Below, piece after piece: positions 1-6,931 of a stretch of DNA of 26,217 nt (the first letter of the stretch is position 1; every line of letters begins with the position of its first letter). The translations under genes and the position numbers were made by a program. The notes beneath the pieces were generated by a model. The model saw nothing but the letters and a program-made list of their open reading frames with translations. It searched no databases and was not told the origin of the DNA. Source of the stretch: an uncultured Clostridium sp. (GTDB taxonomy: Bacteria; Bacillota; Clostridia; Lachnospirales; Lachnospiraceae); the NCBI GenBank assembly GCA_900541315.1, contig UQJF01000030.1:1-26217 (forward strand). Reading direction: 5' to 3'.

Positions 1-49
1 ACGAGATGTAGCTCCGTCTCGTGGGCTCGGAGATGTGTATAAGAGACAG
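1..49 (+). other. Illumina Nextera adapter and index remnant (not genomic)
   Basis: Bases 31-49 are the Tn5 mosaic end used in Nextera kits (AGATGTGTATAAGAGACAG) and bases 16-30 are the Nextera read-2 extension (GTCTCGTGGGCTCGG). Bases 1-7 (ACGAGAT) match the tail of the P7 oligo, so bases 8-15 (GTAGCTCC) are the i7 index; I believe this is the N718 index in adapter orientation. Genomic sequence starts at about base 50. An open frame from base 21 reads through the adapter and gives a spurious N-terminus beginning MGSEMCIRDR on the first protein. The adapter removes any promoter of the first gene. Confidence 0.98.
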
Positions 50-74
50 GGTACATAGAAAAGGAGAGGTGTAT

Positions 75-1202
75 ATGAAGAAAAGATTTGTAGCAGCGTC
101 ACTGGCAGCCATGATGGTACTGAGCATGACAGCATGCGGAGGCGGAAATACCGCTACTACTGCAGCACCGGCAGAGACCAAGGCAGAGGAAACAACAGCA
201 GCAGAGGCTAAGGAAGAGTCTAAGGAAGAAGCAAAAGAGTCTGAGGCATCAGCAGAGAAAGCTCCGGAAGATTACACCGGTACAGTAGTTGTGTATTCTC
301 CTCATGATGCAGATCCGTTAAATGCAGGTGTGAACCTGTTTATGGAGAAATATCCAAATGTTAAGGTAGAAGTAGTAGCAGCCGGAACTGGAGAACTTTG
401 CAACCGTATTGCAGCTGAGTCTGCTAATCCGATTGCTGATGTACTCTGGGGCGGAGGTGCTGACTCACTGGCTGCATTTAAGGATTATTTTGCACCATAT
501 GTGTGCGCAAATGATGATGTGATCGCAGAAGAGTATAAGGATCCAGATGACAAGTGGATCGGTGAAAGCCCACTGCCAATGGTACTGTTTTACAATAAAG
601 ATCTGATCGAAAAAGACGGAATGACCATTCCTGAGTCCTGGGAAGATCTGACAAAGCCTGAGTGGAAGGGAAAAATTGCATACTGCCTGCCATCTAAATC
701 CGGTTCTGCATATACCCAGTTATGTACTATGATCCTGGGACATGGCGGTAAGGAAGATGGATGGGATTTCATCAAGAAACTGTATGACAACCTGGATGGA
801 AAGATCGTTGATTCTTCAGGTAAGTGCCATAAGATGGTAGCTGATGGTGAGTTCTATGTAGGGCTTACTCTTGAAAAAGCAGCTGTTCAGTACAAGGATG
901 ATCCTTCAGTTGGATTTGTATATCCAAAGGATGGAACCAGTGCAGTTCCTGATGGTGTAGCTCTTGTTAAGGGATGCCCGAACGAAGAGAACGCAAAATT
1001 GTTCATTGACTTTGTAACTTCCAAAGAGTGCCAGACAGAGCAGAGTGAAAACTGGGGCCGTCGTCCTGTAAGAAGTGATATGGACGTTGCAGAGGGGCTG
1101 GCAAAGCTCAGCGACCTGGTATTGGTTGATTATGATTTTGACTGGGCTGCAAATGAAAAAGAGTCCATTATTGAACACTTTAATGATATTATGGTGAATT
1201 GA
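75..1202 (+). CDS. ABC transporter substrate-binding lipoprotein, iron/phosphonate/sugar-phosphate class
   Basis: This 375-residue protein is the extracellular solute-binding component of the transporter encoded by the next two genes. The start is ATG 75, preceded by AGGAGAGG at 62-69; upstream in-frame codons are adapter. Residues 1-20 are a lipoprotein signal (MKKRF, hydrophobic core, lipobox M-T-A-C) and Cys21 would be lipidated. Residues about 26-66 form an Ala/Glu/Lys-rich tether, and the binding domain begins near VVVYSPHDAD (71-80). The fold resembles Fbp/Afu/PhnS-type proteins: an SWEDL..P.WKGK segment at 188-200 and GEFYVGLTLEKAA at 258-270. The adjacent Tyr pair that ligates iron in Neisseria FbpA is not visible around 258-275, so a non-iron ligand is plausible. 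The linked phosphohexomutase points to a phosphorylated sugar, but that is inference. Family confidence is high, substrate confidence low. Confidence 0.9.
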   Translation: MKKRFVAASLAAMMVLSMTACGGGNTATTAAPAETKAEETTAAEAKEESKEEAKESEASAEKAPEDYTGTVVVYSPHDADPLNAGVNLFMEKYPNVKVEVVAAGTGELCNRIAAESANPIADVLWGGGADSLAAFKDYFAPYVCANDDVIAEEYKDPDDKWIGESPLPMVLFYNKDLIEKDGMTIPESWEDLTKPEWKGKIAYCLPSKSGSAYTQLCTMILGHGGKEDGWDFIKKLYDNLDGKIVDSSGKCHKMVADGEFYVGLTLEKAAVQYKDDPSVGFVYPKDGTSAVPDGVALVKGCPNEENAKLFIDFVTSKECQTEQSENWGRRPVRSDMDVAEGLAKLSDLVLVDYDFDWAANEKESIIEHFNDIMVN

Positions 1203-1248
1203 TTTTTAAGAAAATGAAAAGTAAGTAGTGATATGTAAATAAATAATA

Positions 1249-1285
1249 GAAAGACTGCCTGGCCCTGGCGGGCGGGCAGTCTTTC
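1249..1285 (+). terminator. Hairpin after binding-protein gene; attenuator or mRNA 3' stabiliser
   Basis: A perfect 11-bp stem, GAAAGACTGCC (1249-1259) with GGCAGTCTTTC (1275-1285), closes a 15-nt GC-rich loop. No U-tract follows, so it is unlikely to be a full terminator. Its place between the binding-protein gene and the ATPase gene fits a partial terminator or RNase barrier that leaves the binding protein in excess over membrane components, a common arrangement in ABC operons. Confidence 0.6.
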
Positions 1286-1381
1286 ACATATATAGACAAT
1301 GGAAAAGTGGGAGTGTCTTTCAGAAAAAGCAGTTGGGAAGTGCATAGTAGAAAGATTCCAGATCAAAAAGGAGGACCAGAT

Positions 1382-2461
1382 ATGAGCCATGCAGTGATCA
1401 TTAAAAATGCCGTGAAAAAATACGGTGATTTTACAGCATTAAACGGGGTAAGCCTTGATATTAAGCAGGGAGAGTTTTTTACCCTTTTAGGGCCGTCCGG
1501 ATGCGGAAAAACCACTCTTCTGCGTATGATCGCAGGATTTAATACAGTAGACGGAGGTGAGATCTGTTTTGATGACCGGGTGATCAATAATCTGGAGGCT
1601 CATAAGAGAGATATTGGTATGGTTTTCCAGAACTATGCTATCTTCCCACATCTGACAGTGGCTGAAAATGTAGCATATGGCTTGAAAGCGAAGAAGTGTC
1701 CTAAAGATCAGATTCCCGGAAAAGTGGAAGAAGCTCTGGAACTGGTACAGATCGGCAAATTAAAGGACAGAAAGCCAAATGAGCTTTCAGGCGGACAGCA
1801 GCAGCGGGTAGCCCTGGCAAGAGCTTTTGTTATTGAACCGGGAGTTCTGTTAATGGATGAACCGCTGTCAAATCTGGATGCAAAGCTGCGGGTACAGATG
1901 AGAACCGTTATTAAGAAACTGCAGCGCCGTCTGGGGATCACTACCATCTATGTAACCCATGACCAGGAAGAGGCACTGGCAATTTCCGACCGGATCGCTG
2001 TTATGAAGGAAGGAAATATTATGCAGGTGGGAACTCCGGAGGAAATCTATAAAAAGCCGGAAAATACTTTTGTAGCCGGATTTATCGGCGTTTCCAATTT
2101 CGTAGAGTGTGATGTTAAAGGGGATGATCCAGGTAAGGCAGTTCTGGATATTAAGGGAGAATGCTCTATTATCTGTACTTTAAAAAAGCCATTTAATGGT
2201 AAAGGCATCATTTCCGCAAGACCGGAGCAGCTGTTTTTTGATGATAAAGAGGGACTGCCGGGAACTATTACCATTTCCACATTCCTGGGAGATTTTATTG
2301 AATATGAGATCCTATTGGATAATGGACAGACTGTACAGTTAAATGAGTATACAAAGGATGTACATGAGTTGCGCCCGGACGGTGAAAAAGTAAAGGTAAA
2401 CTTTGATATCCGCGCCGTAGGCGTATACGATGCAGCGACCCGGGAGGTGATATCATGGTAA
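1382..2461 (+). CDS. ABC transporter ATP-binding protein (FbpC/AfuC/PotA type)
   Basis: A 359-residue cytoplasmic ATPase that powers the import system. All nucleotide-binding motifs are intact: Walker A GPSGCGKT (37-44), Q-loop Gln83, signature LSGGQ (135-139), Walker B VLLMDE (155-160), D-loop SNLDA and switch His193. The C-terminal 120 residues fit a TOBE-type regulatory region as in FbpC, PotA and MalK. The start chosen is ATG 1382 with AAAAGGAGG at 1366-1374; a longer frame from 1307 has no ribosome site and would overlap the preceding hairpin region. The stop overlaps the permease start by 7 bp, indicating translational coupling. Substrate cannot be read from this subunit. Confidence 0.94.
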   Translation: MSHAVIIKNAVKKYGDFTALNGVSLDIKQGEFFTLLGPSGCGKTTLLRMIAGFNTVDGGEICFDDRVINNLEAHKRDIGMVFQNYAIFPHLTVAENVAYGLKAKKCPKDQIPGKVEEALELVQIGKLKDRKPNELSGGQQQRVALARAFVIEPGVLLMDEPLSNLDAKLRVQMRTVIKKLQRRLGITTIYVTHDQEEALAISDRIAVMKEGNIMQVGTPEEIYKKPENTFVAGFIGVSNFVECDVKGDDPGKAVLDIKGECSIICTLKKPFNGKGIISARPEQLFFDDKEGLPGTITISTFLGDFIEYEILLDNGQTVQLNEYTKDVHELRPDGEKVKVNFDIRAVGVYDAATREVISW

Positions 2462-4107
2462 GTTCCGGAAAAAAGTTAGACTTCTGGTTCTGGGTGAAAG
2501 TGGCAGTTGTGGGATTTATGCTGGTATTTCTGATCTATCCCTTCTGTACCCTGATCACCCGAAGTTTTTTCTCAACCAAGGTAGACGGTTTTACTTTTGA
2601 AAACTACATCAGGTTTTTTACAAAGAAATATTATTATTCCGCTTTAGGAAGAAGTATTTTTGTATCCGTGGTCACAACGGTTACAACGCTGATCGTAGGT
2701 GTTCCTATTGCCTATGTAATGTCACGGTATAATATATGGGGCAAGCAGTTCATCCATATTTTTATCATCATGAGCCTTATGAGTCCGCCATTTATCGGTG
2801 CGTATAGCTGGATCATGCTTTTTGGACGTTCTGGACTGGTAACAAATATGTTTTCCCAGTTTGGTATCCACCTTCCAAGCATTTACGGAAAACTGGGTAT
2901 TATCTTGGTATTTACCTTTAAGCTGTTTCCTTATGTGTATCTGTATACATCCGGTGCTATGGGAAGTATTGACTCCAGCCTGGAAGAGGCAGCAGAGAAT
3001 CTGGGAAGCAATAAGCTTCGCAGACTGTGGACTATTACACTGCCGGTCGTCCTTCCATCTATTGCAGCTGGCGCGATTATGGTATTTATGACCAGCCTGG
3101 CAGACTTTGGTACTCCAATGCTCATCGGTGAAGGTTATATGGTACTTCCGGTTCTTGTATACAACGAGTACATGAGTGAGATCGGCGGAAATGCCCATCT
3201 GGCAAGTGCCCTTTCTGTAGTGGTGGTATTCTGTTCTACTACAGTCCTTCTGGTGCAGAAGCATTTTGTTACAAAGAAGAATTATGTAATGACTGCCATG
3301 CGCCCGCCAAAGGAAGAAGAACTTCACGGAGTAAAGCGTTTCCTGGCAACATTCCCGGTTATGCTGGTTACATTTATAGGTATCCTTCCTCAGATCGTAG
3401 TCATTGTCAGCAGCTTTATTAAGAGTGATTTTACAGGATTTAAGAAGGGATTCAGTCTGGGAAGCTATATTACTATTTTTAATCGTCTGTGGACCAATAT
3501 CCGCAATACATTTGTATTTTCAACCATTGCTATTGTATTTATCATCATCATCGGTATGCTGATCTCCTATATCGTTGTGCGGCAGAAGGGCTTTGCAGGA
3601 CAGTTAATGGATCTGCTGATCATGTTCCCGTTTGTAATTCCAGGCGCTGTTCTTGGTATCAGCCTGATCGTAGCGTTTAACAAGGAACCGGTGATCCTTA
3701 CAGGTACAGCAGTGATTATGATCATCGCCTTTGTTGTACGAAAACTGCCTTATACAGTACGCTCCGGCAGTGCTTTTTTGCAGCAGATGGATCCAAGTGT
3801 AGAAGAAGCTTCTATCAGCCTTGGGGTATCGCCTATGCAGACCTTTGTTAAGGTAACAGCAAGATTAATGGCACCTGGTGTATTATCCGGCGCTATTTTA
3901 AGCTGGATCACCTGTATCAATGAGCTGTCTTCCAGCGTTATGCTTTACGGCGGCAAGACAAGTACCATTTCTGTAGCTATTTATACAGAGGTTGTAAGAA
4001 ACAGCTTTGGTACAGCGGCAGCGCTGGCATCGATCCTTACTGTCAGTACAGTTATTTCCCTGCTTATCTTCCTGAAGGTAAGTAAAGGTAAGGTATCCAT
4101 TGTTTAA
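2455..4107 (+). CDS. ABC transporter permease, two fused membrane domains (FbpB/AfuB-like)
   Basis: A 550-residue membrane protein with two homologous halves joined near residues 280-295, so one polypeptide supplies both transmembrane domains of the importer. Each half carries an EAA loop that docks on the ATPase: EEAAENLG through about residue 198 in the first half and EEASISLGVSP through about residue 471 in the second. Hydrophobic segments include roughly 12-35, 66-90, 100-123, 147-165, 198-220, 251-268, 299-321, 352-374, 388-407, 414-430 and 521-541. The fused layout is typical of FbpB, AfuB and PhnV-like systems. The start is ATG 2455 with GGGAGGTGA at 2442-2450, overlapping the ATPase gene. 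Confidence 0.93.
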   Translation: MVSSGKKLDFWFWVKVAVVGFMLVFLIYPFCTLITRSFFSTKVDGFTFENYIRFFTKKYYYSALGRSIFVSVVTTVTTLIVGVPIAYVMSRYNIWGKQFIHIFIIMSLMSPPFIGAYSWIMLFGRSGLVTNMFSQFGIHLPSIYGKLGIILVFTFKLFPYVYLYTSGAMGSIDSSLEEAAENLGSNKLRRLWTITLPVVLPSIAAGAIMVFMTSLADFGTPMLIGEGYMVLPVLVYNEYMSEIGGNAHLASALSVVVVFCSTTVLLVQKHFVTKKNYVMTAMRPPKEEELHGVKRFLATFPVMLVTFIGILPQIVVIVSSFIKSDFTGFKKGFSLGSYITIFNRLWTNIRNTFVFSTIAIVFIIIIGMLISYIVVRQKGFAGQLMDLLIMFPFVIPGAVLGISLIVAFNKEPVILTGTAVIMIIAFVVRKLPYTVRSGSAFLQQMDPSVEEASISLGVSPMQTFVKVTARLMAPGVLSGAILSWITCINELSSSVMLYGGKTSTISVAIYTEVVRNSFGTAAALASILTVSTVISLLIFLKVSKGKVSIV

Positions 4108-4140
4108 ACCAATATACTGCACAGCAGTGTGGTATAAGCA

Positions 4141-4192
4141 GGCAGAAAATCGGCCATAAAGGCAGGTGCAGGAAAGACTCTGCGAGGACATT
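4141..4192 (-). repeat. Copy A of a dispersed 52-bp repeat (inverted relative to 26162-26213)
   Basis: The reverse complement of this segment aligns without gaps to 26162-26213, with 45 of 52 positions identical. The longest shared blocks are GAGTCTTTCCTGCAC and GGCCGATTTTC. It lies in the 108-bp spacer between the permease and the mutase genes, which otherwise shows only a weak imperfect hairpin near 4112-4134 and the mutase ribosome site (AGGAGG, 4202-4207). Two diverged copies 22 kb apart suggest a family with more members in the genome. Confidence 0.85.
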
Positions 4193-4215
4193 CTTCAACA
4201 TAGGAGGAACAAAAA

Positions 4216-5655
4216 ATGGTAAAATTTGGAACTGGCGGCTGGCGTGCGATCATCGGAGAAGAGTTTACCAAGGAAAATATACAGAAACTGACCTTAGCCA
4301 TGTGCCTGAAAATGAAGGCAGAACATAAAGATACAAAAAGTGTGGTCATCGGTTATGACCGTCGTTTCCTTTCCAAAGAGGCTGTGATCTGGGCATGTCA
4401 GATCCTTGGAAAAGAAGGAATCCATGTACAGTTTGTAAACCGCAGCGCACCAACACCTCTGTTAATGTTTTATGTGATGAAACATGAACTGGACTATGGA
4501 ATGATGGTCACAGCCAGCCATAATCCGGCAATCTACAATGGTATCAAGGTGTTTACATATGGAGGAAGGGATGCAGATGAAATCCAGACAAAGGACATTG
4601 AAAAATGGCTTTTGGAAGCAGAAAAACTGTATACACCATGTCATGAAGAAGATGGGCAGATGCCGCCGCCAGGTTACACAGAACTGGTGAAACAGGGCAT
4701 TGTAGAAGAAATCAATCCAATGAATGAATATCTGGATAATATCTTATCTGTGATCAACGTAGATGCGATCAGAAAGAGAGATTTAAGGGTAGCAGTTGAT
4801 CCCATGTATGGTGTCAGCCTGACGGCTTTAAGCACCATTCTGGCAGTTGCAAGATGTACGGTAGAGACCATTAATGCCCAGCATGATACGCTTTTTGGAG
4901 GTAAGATGCCGGCACCGGCACAAGATACCCTTAAGAACCTTCAGAACTATGTGCTGGACCGTTATTGTGATATTGGCATTGCAACGGACGGTGATGCAGA
5001 CAGGTTAGGCGTTATTGATGATAAGGGGCATTATCTTCATGCCAACCAGATTTTAGTTATGCTGTATTATTATCTTCTGAAATATAAAGGATGGCGGGGG
5101 GATGCTGTGCGCAATCTGGCAACTACCCATATGTTAGATAAGGTAGCAGAAAGCTTTGGCCAGAAATGTTACGAAGTGCCGGTAGGTTTTAAGTATATTT
5201 CTGCAAAGATGCAGGAGACAGGTGCGATCATTGGCGGTGAATCTTCCGGTGGGCTGACTGTAAAAGGACATATCCATGGAAAAGACGGCATCTACGCTGC
5301 AAGCCTTCTTGTAGAAATGATCGCTGTTACAGGTAAGAGCCTTTCTGGAATTGTAAAGGATATTGAAGACCAGTATGGGGAAACTCATATGGAAGAGCGC
5401 AGCTATCGCTTTACAGCAGAAGAAAAGGCGCGGATCCATAGAATGCTGTTAGAAGAACAGAAACTGCCACAACTGCCGTTTGAGGTGTCCCGTGTTTCTT
5501 ATCAGGACGGCTGCAAGGTCTACTTTAAAAATGGCGGCTGGGTAAGCGCCAGATTTTCAGGTACTGAGCCGCTGCTGCGTATCTTTTGCGAAATGGAAAA
5601 AGAGGAAGATGCAGTTCGCGCCTGTGTGGTATTTGAACGCTTTTTGAGTCTGTAA
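4216..5655 (+). CDS. Phosphohexomutase (phosphoglucomutase/phosphomannomutase family)
   Basis: A 479-residue cytoplasmic enzyme of the alpha-D-phosphohexomutase superfamily, which interconverts hexose 1- and 6-phosphates through a phosphoserine intermediate. All four active-site loops are present: catalytic Ser101 in TASHNP, metal-binding DGDADR (258-263), sugar-specificity loop GESSGG (341-346) and phosphate-binding RFSGTEP (446-452). Length is close to bacterial PMM/PGM enzymes and shorter than the roughly 570-residue PgcA-type enzymes. The ATG at 4216 follows AGGAGG at 4202-4207. Its place directly after the transporter suggests it channels an imported phosphosugar into metabolism. Whether the preferred substrate is glucose, mannose or another hexose phosphate cannot be decided from the loops. 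Confidence 0.93.
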   Translation: MVKFGTGGWRAIIGEEFTKENIQKLTLAMCLKMKAEHKDTKSVVIGYDRRFLSKEAVIWACQILGKEGIHVQFVNRSAPTPLLMFYVMKHELDYGMMVTASHNPAIYNGIKVFTYGGRDADEIQTKDIEKWLLEAEKLYTPCHEEDGQMPPPGYTELVKQGIVEEINPMNEYLDNILSVINVDAIRKRDLRVAVDPMYGVSLTALSTILAVARCTVETINAQHDTLFGGKMPAPAQDTLKNLQNYVLDRYCDIGIATDGDADRLGVIDDKGHYLHANQILVMLYYYLLKYKGWRGDAVRNLATTHMLDKVAESFGQKCYEVPVGFKYISAKMQETGAIIGGESSGGLTVKGHIHGKDGIYAASLLVEMIAVTGKSLSGIVKDIEDQYGETHMEERSYRFTAEEKARIHRMLLEEQKLPQLPFEVSRVSYQDGCKVYFKNGGWVSARFSGTEPLLRIFCEMEKEEDAVRACVVFERFLSL

Positions 5656-5691
5656 ATATATGGAAATACAAAGCTTTTTCTGGTATATTAT

Positions 5692-5733
5692 GAGCGTAGA
5701 GAAAAACAAGCGTCTGCATAGCAGACATTTGTT
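5692..5733 (+). repeat. 42-bp direct repeat, copy 1, containing terminator-like hairpin
   Basis: This copy matches 5813-5854 at 39 of 42 positions. It contains a hairpin with A-tract and T-tract arms: AAAAACAA (5702-5709) pairs with TTGTTTTT (5729-5736), and GTCTGC (5712-5717) pairs with GCAGAC (5721-5726) around a 3-nt loop. Ending in a T-run, it could terminate transcription after the mutase gene, so it may be both repeat and terminator. Confidence 0.8.
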
Positions 5734-5752
5734 TTTCGCAAGCCATTAACGA

Positions 5753-5802
5753 ACGAACCGTCCGCGACAGCGGACAGTAAAGCACGCGAGTGCGTGGTTC
5801 GT
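5753..5802 (+). repeat. Branched palindromic element between the two 42-bp repeats
   Basis: The outer stem ACGAACC (5753-5759) pairs with GGTTCGT (5796-5802). It encloses two hairpins: GTCCGC/GCGGAC (5760-5765 and 5770-5775, loop GACA) and CACGC/GCGTG (5783-5787 and 5792-5796, loop GAGT). The last pair shares base 5796 with the outer stem. The three stems give a branched fold. With the flanking direct repeats it looks like a repetitive palindromic element or structured RNA rather than random intergenic sequence. Confidence 0.65.
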
Positions 5803-5812
5803 GAGTTTTATA

Positions 5813-5854
5813 GAGCGTAGAGAAAAACAAGCGTCTGCGCAGCAGATATTTGTT
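5813..5854 (+). repeat. 42-bp direct repeat, copy 2
   Basis: This is the second copy of the 5692-5733 repeat, with three substitutions (AT to GC in the hairpin loop region and one C to T). It keeps the TCTGC/GCAGA stem but loses the long T-tract, so it is a weaker terminator than copy 1. It ends 26 bp before the start of the second binding-protein gene. Confidence 0.8.
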
Positions 5855-5880
5855 GCCAGTCAAACAAGGGGCGTTATAGT

Positions 5881-6912
5881 ATGTATACAGGAAAAGCAGA
5901 TAGAAATGCAGCATATAAAAAGAACAGGGAATGCAAACAAGGGCGTTCCCTGTTCTTTTTATATGTTGTATTATCTGGGGCTGTATTATCCATTGGTGCA
6001 GGTCTTACAGGCTGCAGCCAGAAGGATGCTCCGGTGCAGGAACCGGCAGAAACAGAAAACTATGATCTGTCTGTATTTACAGCACAGGAACCAGAAGAAT
6101 GGAAGCCTGTGATCAAGGAATTTGAAGAGCGAACCGGCTGGAATGTAAAGGTGGAAACAGGCTCAGCAAAGGAGATGCTTTCCCGGCTGGAAAACAAAGA
6201 GGCAGAATGGGATGTGGCTTTTGGTATCAGTGCGGATGCATTAGAAGAAGGAAAGGAATACTGGCAGGCATATAAGGATGCCTGGACCGGATATTCGACC
6301 GTATCCTTTGTTATTTTATATAATACTAATGTAGTGACCTACAGAGAACTGCCAACTGGCTGGGATAGTTTGCTGGAGCCACGATGGAAAGGCCGTGTGG
6401 CAGTGCCGGATCCCCTTAAATCAGATATGGCTGCTGCCGCTTTTACAGAGGCGGCCCAAAACAGTGAAAAAGAAGAATTTCTGGATTTTTTAGCAGAAAA
6501 TATGCAGTATCAGATGCCAGAAACCTTTAAAGAAGTGGAACAGGGCATTTCTGACGGCCGTTATTCCATTGGCGTTACCTCAGAAGAGGCAGCGAAAGCG
6601 CTGTTGGCTGCAGCGCAGGATGTAGATTATATTTATCCTGAAGAAAGGGGATGCCTTTTTGAAGAAGGAACTGCTATACGAAAAGGAACTCCCAATATAG
6701 ATGCTGCAGAAGAATTTGTGGACTATACTATCTGCGATGATACAAAATGGCTTTTACAGACCCAGCTTTTACGTCAGCCTGCAAAAGATGCTGTTACCAA
6801 TAAGGATACATCTGCTGAGGATCTGAAGCAGAGGCTTTTAAGTCAGCAGGAAGTTTTAAGTACCTGGAAGACCATTATGGAAGAAAAGGGCAATGCAGTT
6901 CATGAACAGTAA
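5881..6912 (+). CDS. Second solute-binding lipoprotein, putative sensor partner of the adjacent kinase
   Basis: A 343-residue lipoprotein of the same binding-protein fold as the first gene. Residues 1-22 are a basic n-region, 23-41 a hydrophobic core, and the lipobox L-T-G-C puts the lipidated residue at Cys45. Shared family features include GWDSLLEPRWKGR and a GRYSIGVTSEEAA segment equivalent to GEFYVGLTLEKAA in the first protein. ATG 5881 is the only in-frame ATG before the lipobox; AAGGGG (5866-5871) is an acceptable ribosome site 9 nt upstream. The n-region is unusually long because the codons double as a 30-bp hairpin. No ATPase or permease gene is paired with it. It is followed at once by a histidine kinase and response regulator, so I infer a ligand-sensing role like PgtC in the Salmonella phosphoglycerate system. 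It could instead be an alternative binding protein for the upstream transporter. Confidence 0.85.
   Translation: MYTGKADRNAAYKKNRECKQGRSLFFLYVVLSGAVLSIGAGLTGCSQKDAPVQEPAETENYDLSVFTAQEPEEWKPVIKEFEERTGWNVKVETGSAKEMLSRLENKEAEWDVAFGISADALEEGKEYWQAYKDAWTGYSTVSFVILYNTNVVTYRELPTGWDSLLEPRWKGRVAVPDPLKSDMAAAAFTEAAQNSEKEEFLDFLAENMQYQMPETFKEVEQGISDGRYSIGVTSEEAAKALLAAAQDVDYIYPEERGCLFEEGTAIRKGTPNIDAAEEFVDYTICDDTKWLLQTQLLRQPAKDAVTNKDTSAEDLKQRLLSQQEVLSTWKTIMEEKGNAVHEQ
5905..5972 (+). promoter_or_regulatory. 30-bp uninterrupted terminator-like hairpin inside the signal-peptide codons
   Basis: Bases 5905-5934 pair with 5943-5972 around an 8-nt loop (AAACAAGG), with 27 Watson-Crick pairs, three G-U pairs and no mismatch or bulge. 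The core AGAACAGGGAA/TTCCCTGTTCT is followed by TTTT and has a matching A-tract, the shape of an intrinsic terminator. It spans codons 9 to 31 of the second binding-protein gene. The A-rich arm encodes the lysine-rich n-region and the U-rich arm encodes Phe/Leu of the hydrophobic core. Base pairing was checked by eye; the regulatory role is inferred. Confidence 0.75.
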
Positions 6913-6931
6913 TGGAGAAGGCAGGAAAAAG

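Noticed and set aside
1307..1381. Extended N-terminus for the ABC ATPase
   Set aside because: The extra 25 residues lack similarity to ATPase N-termini and no ribosome site precedes them; the strong AAAAGGAGG site points to ATG 1382.
2722..3327. 201-codon minus-strand frame inside the permease gene
   Set aside because: Antisense shadow of a well-supported membrane protein; composition is that of reversed hydrophobic codons.
5753..5802. tRNA gene in the branched palindrome
   Set aside because: The three-stem outline resembles a cloverleaf, but there is no 73-nt frame, T-loop motif (TTCRA), anticodon stem of 5 bp with 7-nt loop or CCA-proximal acceptor.
5853..5880. Promoter-like TTGCCA-N16-TATAGT just before the second binding-protein gene
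   Set aside because: Its transcription start would fall about 6 bp inside the coding sequence, leaving no leader or in-frame start for the signal peptide. AAGGGG at 5866-5871 is a better reading as ribosome site. It could still make a short RNA ending at the hairpin, so it is kept only as a note.
5801..6112. 103-codon open frame overlapping the second binding-protein gene
   Set aside because: It runs out of frame through the signal peptide and mature part of a clear lipoprotein gene and has no ribosome site or recognisable domain.
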